Shown here: piece by piece, positions 1-12,523 of the stretch
Layout of the letters: each line of letters starts with the position of its first letter
Numbering within the stretch: position 1 is the first letter of the stretch
The notes under the pieces: model-generated
The model's database searches: none
Seen by the model: only the letters and a program-made list of their open reading frames with translations
What the model was told of the DNA's origin: nothing
NCBI RefSeq assembly: GCF_036373705.1
Contig: NC_089851.1
Span: forward strand, 51,023,470 to 51,087,469
Direction: 5' to 3'
Length of the DNA: 64,000 nucleotides
Origin: Amia ocellicauda
Taxonomy: Eukaryota; Chordata; Actinopteri; Amiiformes; Amiidae
Translations under genes and position numbers: made by a program

Positions 1-99
1 ACTTGAAGACAAAGTCTTTGAGGAAAGCAGGGCCCTGTTCATTTCCAAGGGTCAAGTTTCTTTAGACTCAATAGCTATTTAAATTACTGACACTTTTGT

Positions 100-591
100 A
101 TTCAGTCGACTTAGTCAATTGTCCAGCTGTAAAACTCCACTGATCAGGTGGGCACAGGCGGGCATGCGCAGTCTGTAAAGTTCTTTATTTAATAAAGTCC
201 TTTAAAAGAATTTTTCGTACGGCTCAATCTCCTTCTCCCAGTTTAACTCTTCTGTTGCCGGCAAAGACTTAGTTGATTTCTGGTTCTGGTTCTGGCAACA
301 GAGCTGTAGGTTGAGCTGTGGCAGCGGGTTACTGGTTCGGGTGAGAGAGAGAGAGAGAGAGAGAGATGCCGTGCGCTACCCTTTATATGCCTGTCAGATC
401 AATAGGTGATTGGTTCTTGAGTTTGTGAGATTGGATTTCGGTTTCAGCCCCTAGTGTCCTATTGGAGGGGGGCTTGATTTATGACTGATGTCAATCCATG
501 CCATCTTTTGGAAATGCCGGTTGGCCCGGGTTCGTACCTCTGTGTCGGGATTTCGGCTCTCGTCCATTTCAAAGAGTTTTTATTACCTACA
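100..591 (-). repeat. Candidate retroviral LTR (minus orientation)
   Basis: Read on the minus strand, a purine-rich tract (592-603) is followed by TGTAGGTAATA, as a polypurine tract is followed by an LTR starting with TG. Inside come a CCAAT box (AACCAATCACC, 405-415), a TATA box (GCATATAAAGGG, near 381-390) and an AATAAAG polyadenylation-like signal (183-189), in the order and spacing of U3 and R. The far CA end was not located and no second copy lies in the window, so the lower boundary is a guess. It could be another promoter-bearing repeat. Confidence 0.4.
342..366. repeat. (GA)n microsatellite
   Basis: About twelve uninterrupted GA dinucleotides, just downstream of the minus-strand TATA box of the candidate LTR. 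Confidence 0.9.
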
Positions 592-603
592 GGCCCCCTT
601 CCC

Positions 604-1187
604 CAGACATCTCACAGCAGGGATTCCAAACTATTTGGCCTATTCTCGGTGCCATCCTCCCAAGACTGTCACTTTGATGTAAACCAGTTCACCCACTGAT
701 GAGTTAAGGAAATCTGATAACTTTGGGGGGGAGAGGTCTTCTTTAGATCAGTGCTTCAGCTCAGAGCTAAAATGCTCTTATCAAAATACACCCAACATAA
801 CACTACAACACTATGGCTAACCCCCATACCCCCTGTCATCGAACCGCTAGCACTCCCCCCCACATACTATTCAGTAACTAACCACCATGCCAAGGCTAAT
901 TCCTTGGGAAAAATTGGTATTCATACCCCTCAATAAATAGAAATAAAAAACATTGAGGTGGAGCCTAAATGCATGAAACCTGAGATTTATGCCAATAACA
1001 CACAGGCAGTATTCATACCATGGATACCCCTGACTCAGCAAACTCCAAAATATAACCATCCATTTTACAAGGAAGTAACAAAGAAGGTTACAAGATAAAC
1101 AAGTTTCAAATTATGTTTTTGTCCTGGCCCAGGTCACAAGGGTCAACCTTCAGCTGATACCAACATAATACATACATTCCTGTTACC
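604..1187. other. No gene recognised between candidate LTR and Tc1
   Basis: Only short chance reading frames occur here. If the LTR to its left is real, this could be the 3' internal part of a minus-strand retroelement, but no env or pol motif is visible in any frame. Confidence 0.4.
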
Positions 1188-1416
1188 TACAGTGAGGGAA
1201 AAAGTATTTGATCCCCTGCTGATTTTGTACATTTGCCCACTGACAAAGAAATGATCAGTCTAATTTTAATGGTAGGTGTATTTTAACAGTGAGAGACAGA
1301 ATAACAACAAAAAAATAAAAAAAAAACACATTTCAAAAAAAGTTATAAATTTATTTGCATGTTAATGAGGGAAATAAGTATTTGATCCCCTATCAATCAG
1401 CAAGATTTCTGGCTTC

Positions 1417-1513
1417 CAGGTGTCTTTTATACAGGTAATGAGCTGAGATTAGGAGCACTCTCTTAAAGGGAGTGCTCCTAATCTCAGTTCGTTACCTGTA
1501 TAAAAGACACCTG
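1417..1513. repeat. 97-bp near-perfect palindrome in Tc1 leader
   Basis: CAGGTGTCTTTTATACAGG is mirrored by CCTGTATAAAAGACACCTG with a TTAAAG-like centre. The arms are about 45 bp and nearly perfect. It lies between the left inverted repeat and the transposase start and is kept in all three copies of this family in the window (1417-1513, 28313-28409, 48198-48294). Confidence 0.9.
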
Positions 1514-1555
1514 TCCACAGAAGCAATCAATCAATCAGATTCCAAACTCTCCTCC

Positions 1556-2548
1556 ATGGCCAAGACCAAAGAGCGGTCCAAGGATGTCAGGGACAAGATT
1601 GTAGACCTACACAAGGCTGGAATGGGCTACAAGACCATCGCCAAACAGCTTGGTGAGAAGGTGACAACAGTTGGTGCGATTAATCGCAAATGGAAGAAAC
1701 ACAAAATAACTGTCAGTCTCCCTCGGTCTGGGGCTCCATGCAAGATCTCACCTCGTGGAGTTTCAATGATCATGAGAACGGTGAGGAATCAGCCCAGAAC
1801 TACACAGGAGGATCTTGTTAATGATCTCAAGGCAGCTGGGACCATAGTCACCAAGAAAACAATTGGTAACACACTACGCCGTGAAGGACTGAAATCCTGC
1901 AGCGCCCGCAAGGTCCCCCTGCTCAAGAAAGCACATGTACAGGCCCGTCTGAAGTTTGCCAATGAACATCTGAATGATTCAGAGGAGAACTGGGTGAAAG
2001 TGTTGTGGTCAGATGAGACCAAAATCGAGCTCTTTGGCATCAACTCAATTCGCCGTGTTTGGAGGAGGAGGAATGCTGCCTGTGACCCCAAGAACACCAT
2101 CCCCACCGTCAAACATGGAGGTGGAAACATTATGCTTTGGGGGTGTTTTTCTGCTAAGGGGACAGGACAGCTGCACCGCATCAAAGGGACGATGGATGGG
2201 GCCATGTACCGTCAAATCTTGGGTGAGAACCTCCTTCCCTCAGCCAGGGCATTGAAAATGGGTCGTGGATGGATATTCCAGGCAACAAAGGAGTGGCTCA
2301 AGAAGAAGCACATTAAGGTCCTGGAGTGGACTAGCCAGTCTCCAGACCTTAATCCCATAGAAAATCTGTGGAGGGAGCTGAAGGTTCGAGTTGCCAAACG
2401 TCAGCCTCGAAACCTTAATGACTTGGAGAGGATCTGCAAAGAGGAGTGGGACAAAATCCCTCCTGAGATGTGTGCAAACCTGGTGGCCAACTACAAGAAA
2501 CGTCTGACCTCTGTGATTGCCAACAAGGGTTTTGCCACCAAGTACTAA
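1556..2548 (+). pseudogene. Tc1 transposase, catalytically dead by in-frame deletion
   Basis: DDE transposase that would cut and paste the element through its inverted repeats. The start chosen is the ATG of [14 protein letters not shown], which gives the normal Tc1 N-terminus; the frame is also open upstream through the palindrome. It encodes 330 residues: two helix-turn-helix units (about residues 1-110), the first catalytic Asp in WSDETKI (residue 153), the GGG(N/S)IMLWGCFS block, and the final Glu in [12 protein letters not shown] (residue 269). Compared with the copy at 47970, exactly 30 bp are missing at 2280/2281. These encode the segment with NDPKHTA that holds the second catalytic Asp. 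The frame stays open, but the protein cannot be an active transposase. Confidence 0.9.
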
Positions 2549-2747
2549 GTTGAAGGGGTCAAATACTTATTTCACTCATTAACATGCAAATCAATGTATA
2601 ACTTTTTTTAAATGCATTTTTCTGCATTTTTTCTGTCTCTCACTGTTAAAATACACCTATCATTAAAATTATAGACTGATCATGTCTTTGTCAGTGGGCA
2701 AACGTACAAAATCAGCAGGGGATCAAATACTTTTTTCCCTTACTGTA

Positions 2748-4084
2748 CATAATAGCAGAATCAGACATTAGCTGTTACCTTCCTGTTCAGTAATACATTT
2801 AGTTTACCTACATTTCTGTTGAGTCTTAATTTTATCTCATAATTTTGGCTCTGTACACCACCACAATGGATTTGAAAAGAAACACTTAAGATGTCCTAAC
2901 TGTAGTTGCACCACAGACTAAAAAAAAAACAATAATAACTAAAAATAATACCATACAATTATACATCAATGCTCTTCTCACTCTGTTGAACCTGGTCATG
3001 CATCTGTCACTAAGTTTACAACTTTCTTAAGAGCCTCTCGCTCTTCTGTCCTGATCCTCTTTGATCTCTGCAGTCTTTGACACTCACTCACATTTTCTCA
3101 TTTCCTTTCACACCTCTCCTGTCTGTCTCATATCGCCTCATTGATTGCACTCACATCATCTCAAATTTTACATTTCCAAATTAGTTTTTTTCCCCCTGCT
3201 CCTCTTCACCCTCTAATGATCTTCCTATTTGAATTCCTCTAGAACTGCCTTTTAACTCTTTAGGACCACACATTTTTGAGAAATATGGCCCCCCAGGGGG
3301 TCCATGGCAATTAGTCCCCGCGTTGATTCGGCCCTATAACAATTCGCCCCCGATGACAGTTCGCCCCCATCATTATACGTTCTCCACTTGAACATTTGTA
3401 ACTATGAGTGCATTCACTTATTGTAGAGCAGCCATAGAACACACATATGTGTATATATAGTAGACTATAGGCTATATAAATACACACACACACAAATATT
3501 TTGTATTATTTATTATAATGTATGTTTTCAATTGACACATTAATTTGAGACTATAACCCCAATAATTAAGTTTTATACAATTAGTCACAATAGCTGGCTG
3601 CAACGGCTGCAGGCTACTTAAAATAGGCTTAATGGTAGAGTTGTATATCAGTTGGTGCAGTGGTAAAGAAACAGTACTGTGAACTTGGTGATCTGTGTTC
3701 AGTACTTGTTATTTTCTTATGTGTATATTATTATTATTTTTTAAATATATAATTTCCTGGAGTTAAACGGTATCAGAGCAGAACTAATTAAATATTCAAC
3801 CCCTGTGCTTTGGAAGCTTCCAGTTTACACAGATTAAATAAATTGCCCTAATGAGGACACAATTAATTTACCATTTGCATCCACCTGTGAACCATTAAAG
3901 ATGCTGTCACATGTTCTGGATAAAAATACAAATAAAACTTTTAAAGGGTCATTGGTAAGGTTGTTAATCTGAACACCAAAGAGCAGTCTACGAAAGTTAA
4001 AGATAAAACAATACAAATGTATAGATTAGGAAAAGGGTATAAAATAATATCCAAGTATTTAACTATCCCATTGACACAGTTGGA
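2748..4084. other. AT-rich intergenic DNA, nothing recognised
   Basis: No coding motif is seen on either strand. It includes a short (AC)n run near 3484-3495 and a stretch at 3315-3370 with repeated TTCGCCCCC words. The part from about 3780 onward may be decayed flank of the Tc1-like fragment that follows. Confidence 0.4.
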
Positions 4085-4267
4085 TTGATAATCAGGAAGT
4101 GGAGGCTGCCTCACACCACCCAGGCACTGCCAAGAAAAGGCCGTCCCTCACAGCTAAGTGCTCAAACATTAAGGAGACTTGTAAGAGAAGACACAGGGAG
4201 GCCAACAATGACTTTGAAGGAGCTACAGAGTTCAGTGTCTGGATATTCTGAAGAAAGGAGCCTAGCC
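4085..4267 (+). pseudogene. Tc1-like transposase N-terminal fragment
   Basis: The translation contains a helix-turn-helix type stretch with IIRKWR, LPRKGRPSQLS, LRRLVRED and TLKELQ. This matches the second DNA-binding helix region and the GRPS-like AT-hook linker of Tc1 transposases. No catalytic part follows; the frame stops after about 60 residues. The family differs from the copies at 1190 and 10082. It is a relic only. Confidence 0.65.
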
Positions 4268-4554
4268 TAGGAGACTAGTGCTAGTGTACAAAATTGATTT
4301 ACTGTGTTTTGTTTTAAAGCAAATTAGTGATTAAAAAATCATAAAAAATTATGCAAATACACTTTGCAAAAATGCATGTTATTTATTATTCAATAAATGT
4401 GTATGGTACAGAGATACATGTTTGAAAACTGTTATTTGGAGATGTGGGGGACCTTCCAGTTTTTCCTGAAAGTTTTAATGAAAAAAAATAAAGTATTAAA
4501 GTATTGACAAAACACAACATATATTTAAGACTGATTCTGTAGTAAAATAGTTCA

Positions 4555-4785
4555 TTTTCCCTATGCTAGTGAAGCTCCAAAAGAGCTCTATTTAAGCCCT
4601 CCCGATTATTTAGAAAACATAGCTATTTTTCCCTATGCGAGTGAAGCTCCAAAAGAGTTCTATTAAAGCCCTCCCGATTATTTAGTAAAATATATATTTT
4701 TACCTACACTAGTGAAGCCCCAAAATAGTTATATTTATACCCACCAGAGTCTTTAGTAACATAGATATTTTTACCTAAGCGAGAG
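4555..4785. repeat. Tandem repeat, period 71-72 bp, 3.2 copies
   Basis: Units start near 4559, 4631, 4702 and 4773 with CCCTATGC, CCCTATGC, ACCTACAC and ACCTAAGC. Each continues as AGTGAAGCTCCAAAA and then a TTTAG block. The first two units are very similar and the later ones diverged. Confidence 0.85.
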
Positions 4786-5334
4786 CCGCGAGGGCCAAAG
4801 GGGTTACCTCTTTCAAATGGACAAGGTCTGTAGTTTTTTGAGCTGGAGGGGGGTGGTGAGGAAATGTCTACATCTTTTGTAACCTTGGATCGGTGAAGAA
4901 TTAGTATATTTGGGGGCGGAGTTGACAGGGCACTGAAGAAATAGCCTATCAGGTTAGAGTTTGGTTTGAATAAGTTAAATATTTGGGGGTGGAGTTAACA
5001 GGGCACTTGAAGACAGGTGGGGTCTGTTTACAATTTGAGAACAGGCTCTGTTTACATTTGAGGCGATGTGACTGGGCCCCCCTAACCCCCGGATAATGGA
5101 ATGTGGCGAGAGATAGTGTTCGGTAGAAGCGGTGGGGGCTGTGGGTAGTTTGAGAGACACAAGATGGACTGAAATTTAGAAAATCCTGAATATGAGCAAA
5201 ATTAAAAGAAATGTAATACAGAAAATGTAAATTGAAACTTTCAGTAATCAACATAATCTCAGTAAATACTACACCTACCCAAGACCAATATTTTCTTGCA
5301 TTTCACAATATATCAAATGTATTATTTAAAGAAC
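4786..5334. other. Non-coding stretch with a 73-bp spaced direct repeat
   Basis: ATATTTGGGGGYGGAGTTRA followed by CAGGGCACT occurs at 4906 and again at 4979. No coding motif is seen on either strand. Confidence 0.5.
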
Positions 5335-5385
5335 AGATACAATGTAAAGATTGAATAAATACAATTATTAAGTTTTAAAGGTGTG

Positions 5386-5426
<41 letters not shown>

Positions 5427-5790
5427 TCACAACACTGTGAGATGTAAATGAAATGTAACGTTACTAAGTTAAGTTAAGAAACCCTTAAATATAGAAGAAT
5501 TATAGAATATATATGTTATATAAGAAGCATAGACTATATATGTAGAAACTGGGAAATTTCAATACAACTCAATAAAATCAGCATTTGTAATAATATTAGT
5601 AACCAAACATCAAATTATTTAAAATAAATATGTAATATAATCCATTCATGCATTAAGACTAAGTAAATACACTCAATACGATCTCAGCACAAACCTATGT
5701 GTGTATGTACATTTATATAATTTACACATTAGAATAGCTTGACAATATGAAGTTTGAACAGCCTTCAGTACATTTAAGTAGTATCATTCT
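5335..5790 (+). repeat. Segmental direct duplication, copy 1
   Basis: About 450 bp starting AATGTAAAGATTGAATAAAT and ending near the block GAACAGCCTTCAGTAC. It is repeated in the same orientation at 6812-7232 with point changes and small indels. It contains a (GT)n run at 5389-5424. No coding content is recognised. Confidence 0.85.
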
Positions 5791-5803
5791 TACAGAGGGG
5801 TGT

Positions 5804-5815
5804 CTGTGTGTGTGT

Positions 5816-5869
<54 letters not shown>
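5804..5869 (+). repeat. (TG)n microsatellite
   Basis: About 30 TG units with one CA interruption near 5816. The valine/cysteine-rich reading frames over it are artefacts of the repeat. Confidence 0.9.
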
Positions 5870-5871
<2 letters not shown>

Positions 5872-6811
5872 ACATATATATCAAGTGAAAGCTGGAGATC
5901 ACTGCTCCATGTTTCTTTTCTTTTTCTTTTTCAGATCCTAATAAGATTCAGCCCTTCCTCCACTTTGCACAGATTTGTACTAGATTGCAACTTTTACGTA
6001 CAGAGCTAAAGAATGATAAGTCAGGCTAAATGGTCTAAACTTTAGAAAATCCTGAATATGCACAAAAGTAAAAGAAATGTGTAGCGTAAGGTACACTTAT
6101 ACATTTCAATTAAAGAAGTGAATTTATAGTATCACCTTATCACAAATCCTGGAATCTTGTAGAACTCAATTTCTGTAATAATTGGACGCAGACACCAATT
6201 CCAAAGATATAAATTGTCAAATTTATTCAAAAACAATGACTAAATGTAGCACTACACTAATTATACAAAAGGGAAAAACTAATTAAAATTCAACTCTAGA
6301 TCAAGAGTTCCGTGACCAAGTCAAACCAAATCACACACAAATTGTTAAACAAAAAAGGTTGTAAACACATTGACTACAATACCGGTTAGTAAGACGAAGG
6401 TGAGTCTCTCATTAGTATTGTTAGTCGGACATTAAATAATTACGCAGGTTAGAATTTATGTCAGGTAACTTCTCGTTATATATATATATCAGTCTCATTT
6501 ACGTTTAGGTGCCGAGAAAGATCCTATCATTACATGTTACCACAATTTCCCTTAACTGATTATTATTCAATGATTAAGGATAGGCAGGGCCACCAATAAT
6601 CTAATGTTTATTAACGTGTGTCAATTTCAGACTAAACAGTTAAACAGGAATGAGAAGATATTTCTCGGCATTGACAGATTTTATTTCTAAAATTATCAAC
6701 AAAACAGTTTAATGCAACACACATTTATATTTAAGCAAAACTAAATGATATTACACATTCTAAAGTTATGAATCACAGATTAACATTTCTAATTGATTTC
6801 TCAAATGTCAT
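5870..6811. other. AT-rich spacer between the duplicated segments
   Basis: No coding motif. The block TTAGAAAATCCTGAATATG at about 6042 also occurs near 5178, so a second repeat is interleaved with the segmental duplication. Confidence 0.5.
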
Positions 6812-7232
6812 AATGTAAAGCTTGAATAAATACACATATAATGTTTTAAATGTGTGTGTGTGTGTATTCACAACACCCAGTGATGTAACGTTACTAAGTT
6901 AACTTAAGAAATCCTTAGAAGAACCATAGAATATATATGTAGACACTGAAATTTCATTAAAACTCAATAAAAGCAGCATTTGTAATAATATTAGTAAGAA
7001 AACATCAAATTATTTTAAATACATATCTAATGTAATCCATTCATGCAATAAGATTAAGTAAATACACAATATGATTTAAGCAAAAACCTATGTGTGTATG
7101 TATATTTATATAATTTACACATTATAATAGCTTGGGGGTGCAGTCTGAAGACCTTAATGGTCTTGGTTGTATTGACAACAAGACATTTGAACAGCCTTCA
7201 GTACAACTAACTAGTTACATTCTTACAGAGAT
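6812..7232 (+). repeat. Segmental direct duplication, copy 2
   Basis: Second copy of the 5335-5790 segment, about 1.47 kb downstream in the same orientation. Shared landmarks are AACGTTACTAAGTTAA, CAGCATTTGTAATAATATTA and GAACAGCCTTCAGTAC. The (GT)n run is much shorter here than in copy 1, and about 40 bp (around GGGGGTGCAGTCTG) are inserted near the end. Confidence 0.85.
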
Positions 7233-9445
<2,213 letters not shown>

Positions 9446-9551
9446 CACTATACAACAACAACGGTTCAGATTTGCTACAAATAAATTAGTTTTTTTTTTA
9501 AAAACACACAAAAAAAAGACACAGACAGTATTACAGGGTGCGGGAGAGTAT

Positions 9552-9745
9552 GCAGCTGCAAACATAGATGATGTGATCATTTATAGCACCACTTGGGAGG
9601 ACTATTTGGGACATTTGTCGGACGTCTTTACTCACATCAAACTAGCAGGTTTTTCTCAGTGGCTAAGAATGAAGTCCAATATCTTGGATATGTTCTGGGA
9701 AACGAAGCCATCATGCCACAAACAGGAAAAACTGAAGCAACCAAG
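9552..9745 (+). pseudogene. Ty3/gypsy reverse transcriptase fragment
   Basis: A ~200-bp island encodes IDDVIIYSTTWEDYLGHL, the RT catalytic-loop region with the DD pair and the usual following helix. After a frameshift near 9655 comes AKNEVQYLGYVLG, the typical downstream RT block. No other gypsy domain is adjacent. It is a small isolated relic. Confidence 0.7.
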
Positions 9746-10080
9746 GTTTCTCTTGCTCCCACACAGGGCCGACTCGAGGTACAGGCAGACTAGGTGATTG
9801 CCTAGGGCCTTACATAAATAATAATAAAAAACAAACAAAAAATATATATCACACAATATGCCGGGTGCGAGCGGAGTGACTGAGATGCAGTGCAAGCTGC
9901 CTAAAAACCTGCACTAGTGCGGGAGGGGTGCAGGTTACAGCGCTGCTGCTGAGGTGAGAGCGCTACGAGGTGGAGAGAGAGACGGCATCTTCTAAAAGAG
10001 CATACCTGTCGGGTGTAGAAAAGAGGATGAGGACAACAATGCGCAAAGTAGAGGAATGTTACAGACGTTATTCATCATTT
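9746..10080. other. Unclassified repeat-like spacer
   Basis: It begins with a block around CAGGCAGACTAGGTGATTGC that looks like the start of a dispersed repeat, followed by an AT-rich tract and GC-rich sequence to about 9990. No gene is recognised. Confidence 0.3.
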
Positions 10081-10081
10081 A

Positions 10082-11423
10082 CAGTGCATCTGGAAAGTAT
10101 TCACAGCACTTCACATTTTGTTATGTTACAGCCTTATTCCAAAATGGATTAAATTCATTATTTTCCTCGAAATTCTACAAACAATACCCCATAATGACAA
10201 TGTGAAAGAAGTTTGTTTGAAATCTTTTCAAATTTATTAAAAATAGAAAACAAAAAATGCACATGTACAGTATTCACAGCCTTTGCTCAATACTTTGTTG
10301 AAGCACCTTTGGCACCAATTACAGCCTCAAGTCTTTTTGAGTATGATGCTACAAGCTTGGCACACCTATTTTTGGGCAGTTTCTCCCATTCTTCTTTGCA
10401 GGACCTCTCAAGCTCCATCAGGTTGGATGGGGAGCATCGGTGCACAGCCATTTTCAGATCTCTCCAGAGATGTTCAATCAGGTTCAAGTCTGGGCTCTGG
10501 CTGGGTCACTCAAGACATTCACAGAGTTGTCCTGTAGCCACTCCTTTGTTATCTTGGCTGTGTGCTTAGGGTCGTTGTCCTGTTGGAAGATGAACCTTTG
10601 CCAGAGGTCCAGAGCGCTCTGGAGCAGGTTTTCATCAAGGATGTCTCTGTACATTGCTGCATTCATCTTTCCCTCGATCTTGACTAGTCTCCCAGTTCCT
10701 GCCACTGAAAAACATCCCCACAGCATGATGCTGCCACTACCATGCTTCACTGTAGGGATGGTATTGGCCAGGTGATGAGCGGTGCCTGGTTTCCTCCAGA
10801 CATGAGTTCAATCTTTGTTTCATCAGACCAGGTGGTCTGAGAGTCCTTCAGGTGCCTTTTGTAAACTCCAGACGGGCTGTCATGTGCCTTTTACTGAGTA
10901 GTGGCTTCCGTCTGGCCACTCTACCATACAGGCCTGATTGGTGGAGTGCTGCAGAGATGGTTGTTCTTCTGGAAGGTTCTCAATCTTGTCACAATCCTGT
11001 CTCGGCGGTCTACAGAAAATTCCTTGGACTTCATGGCTTGGTTTGTGCTCTGACATGCACTCTTAACTGTGGGACCTTATATAGACAGATGTGTGCCTTT
11101 CCAAATCATGTCCAATCAACTGAATTTACCACAGGTGGACTCCAATCAAGTTGTAGAAACATCTCAAGGATGATCAGTGGAAACAGGATGCACCTGAGCT
11201 CAATTGTGAGTGTCATGGCAAAGGCTGTGAATACTTATGTACATGTGCTTTTTTTGTTTTTTATTTTTAATAAATTTGAAAAGATTTCAAACAAACTTCT
11301 TTCACGTTGTCATTATGGGGTATTGTTTGTAGAATTTTTAGGAAAATTATTAATTTAATCCATTTTGGAATAAGGCTGTAACATAACAAAGTGAAGCGCT
11401 GTGAATACTTTCCGGATGCACTG
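10082..11423 (-). mobile_element. Second-family Tc1-type transposon
   Basis: Flanked by TA at 10080-10081 and 11424-11425. The terminal repeats CAGTGCATCTGGAAAGTATT (left) and its near-complement ending TTTCCGGATGCACTG (right) are long and similar inward (AATACCCCATAATGAC on one side). The element is 1342 bp, and the transposase relic is on the minus strand. It is a different family from the copy at 1190. Confidence 0.92.
10287..11030 (-). pseudogene. Tc1 transposase relic, frameshifted
   Basis: The C-terminal half is readable on the minus strand. From 10750 to 10484 it shows [20 protein letters not shown] and [12 protein letters not shown], with the second catalytic Asp. A frameshift near 10490 leads into [14 protein letters not shown] (10487-10287), which carries the final Glu, and the protein ends KGASTKY. 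Upstream, about 10750-11030, only shifted remnants of the N-terminal half remain. Non-functional. Confidence 0.85.
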
Positions 11424-11425
11424 TA

Positions 11426-12523
11426 TTTCACCTCACAGCTCACCTGTTGTGTCGAGTGATGCTTGTGTGTGACCTCAATCCATTAAACAAGCTAGCTATT
11501 ATTATTTTAAGTTCAGTCACTTAAGCATACTAGTTGTGTGTCATGCCGGTGCTGAAAGCTGTGATGTTTAGTATAAGAAAAAAAGTTCTGACTTTCCTCT
11601 TAGACACATGTCATTTCAACCCACTTGCTCAAGCAGACCAACCATTAGGCATATAATCAAGGTATACGGCCACACAGAGTCAATCCCAAAAACACCAGTA
11701 ATGGCGTAAAAATTATGAAAACATGACCATTTTCCACATGTAAGCCCACAGTTTATGTGCAAATGCTACTGTCTTAGATACTTGTATAGTTTATATCCTG
11801 AAATGGCCACATTTTAAAAGTGCAAGATAACTTGTCCATTAATTGTGGGTTTCAGGGTAAAGTAAGTTGCTGATGGACATTTAATGGGTAATGGCAATGT
11901 GGATCACTTTTGTTTCCTATATTATCATTATGCCCTCTATAGTGTTGTGGTCTGTTGTGCACTGTTCAGTTCTGTACATCGTATTGTAATCCAAATTTTA
12001 TAAAACACTTCTATTCATCGCTTCCTGCTCCATCAGTGACATGAAAAAACACTTGTAAAACAAAGTATTAAACAACAAGGTGCAAGGCCTACAATTCTTT
12101 GTCAATTGCAGCTCGTCTCTAGTTGCAATACACTAAGACCATGTAAACCCGAGAGGGAGAGGGTCATTTAGTCTATGACTGGAGCATAGTGACTCGAGTG
12201 AGGTCAAAACACACATGGATGCTACATTTCATGTAAAAAGATACTAAGGTGGTTATGAAGAGAATGTCAGCGCAACTTTAACAGTGATTGTCTCTGTTTT
12301 GTATATTCCACGTAGTGGGACTTCAAGATGTCATAACTTTGTGAGCAAATAACCTATCTTCACAAATTATATATAAAGCAACAATCCAGCTCAATCAGAT
12401 GAAGTAGAAATCTCATTTTTTTGGTGACTGAGGTCTCTTTGATAGCTAGCCTACATCCAGTTGCCAATCCAATTATGATATTAATTAGCTAGTAGTTAAC
12501 TACTACAGTTTGCCAATTGTCAG
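11426..12523. other. No feature recognised
   Basis: About 1.1 kb of AT-rich DNA without coding motifs, terminal repeats or tandem arrays on either strand. Confidence 0.4.

Larger units (their letters stand above)
1190..2745 (+). mobile_element. Tc1-type transposon, copy 1, complete ends
   Basis: A Tc1/mariner element bounded by TA dinucleotides (1188-1189 and 2746-2747), the expected Tc1 target duplication. Both ends carry long inverted repeats beginning CAGTGAGGGAAAAAG, with conserved inner parts such as GGGGATCAAATAC and GTCAGTGGGCAAA. It is 1556 bp long, normal for fish Tc1, and encloses one transposase frame. The same family occurs at 28161-28636 and 47970-49118. Its ends are intact, but the transposase is defective (next entry), so it could move only if helped in trans. 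Confidence 0.95.

Noticed and set aside
1472-1555. Longer N-terminus for the Tc1 transposase
   Set aside because: These codons run through the 97-bp palindrome; the family start is the ATG at 1556.
5747-6009. Frames with Cys-Val repeats
   Set aside because: Translation of a (TG)n microsatellite.
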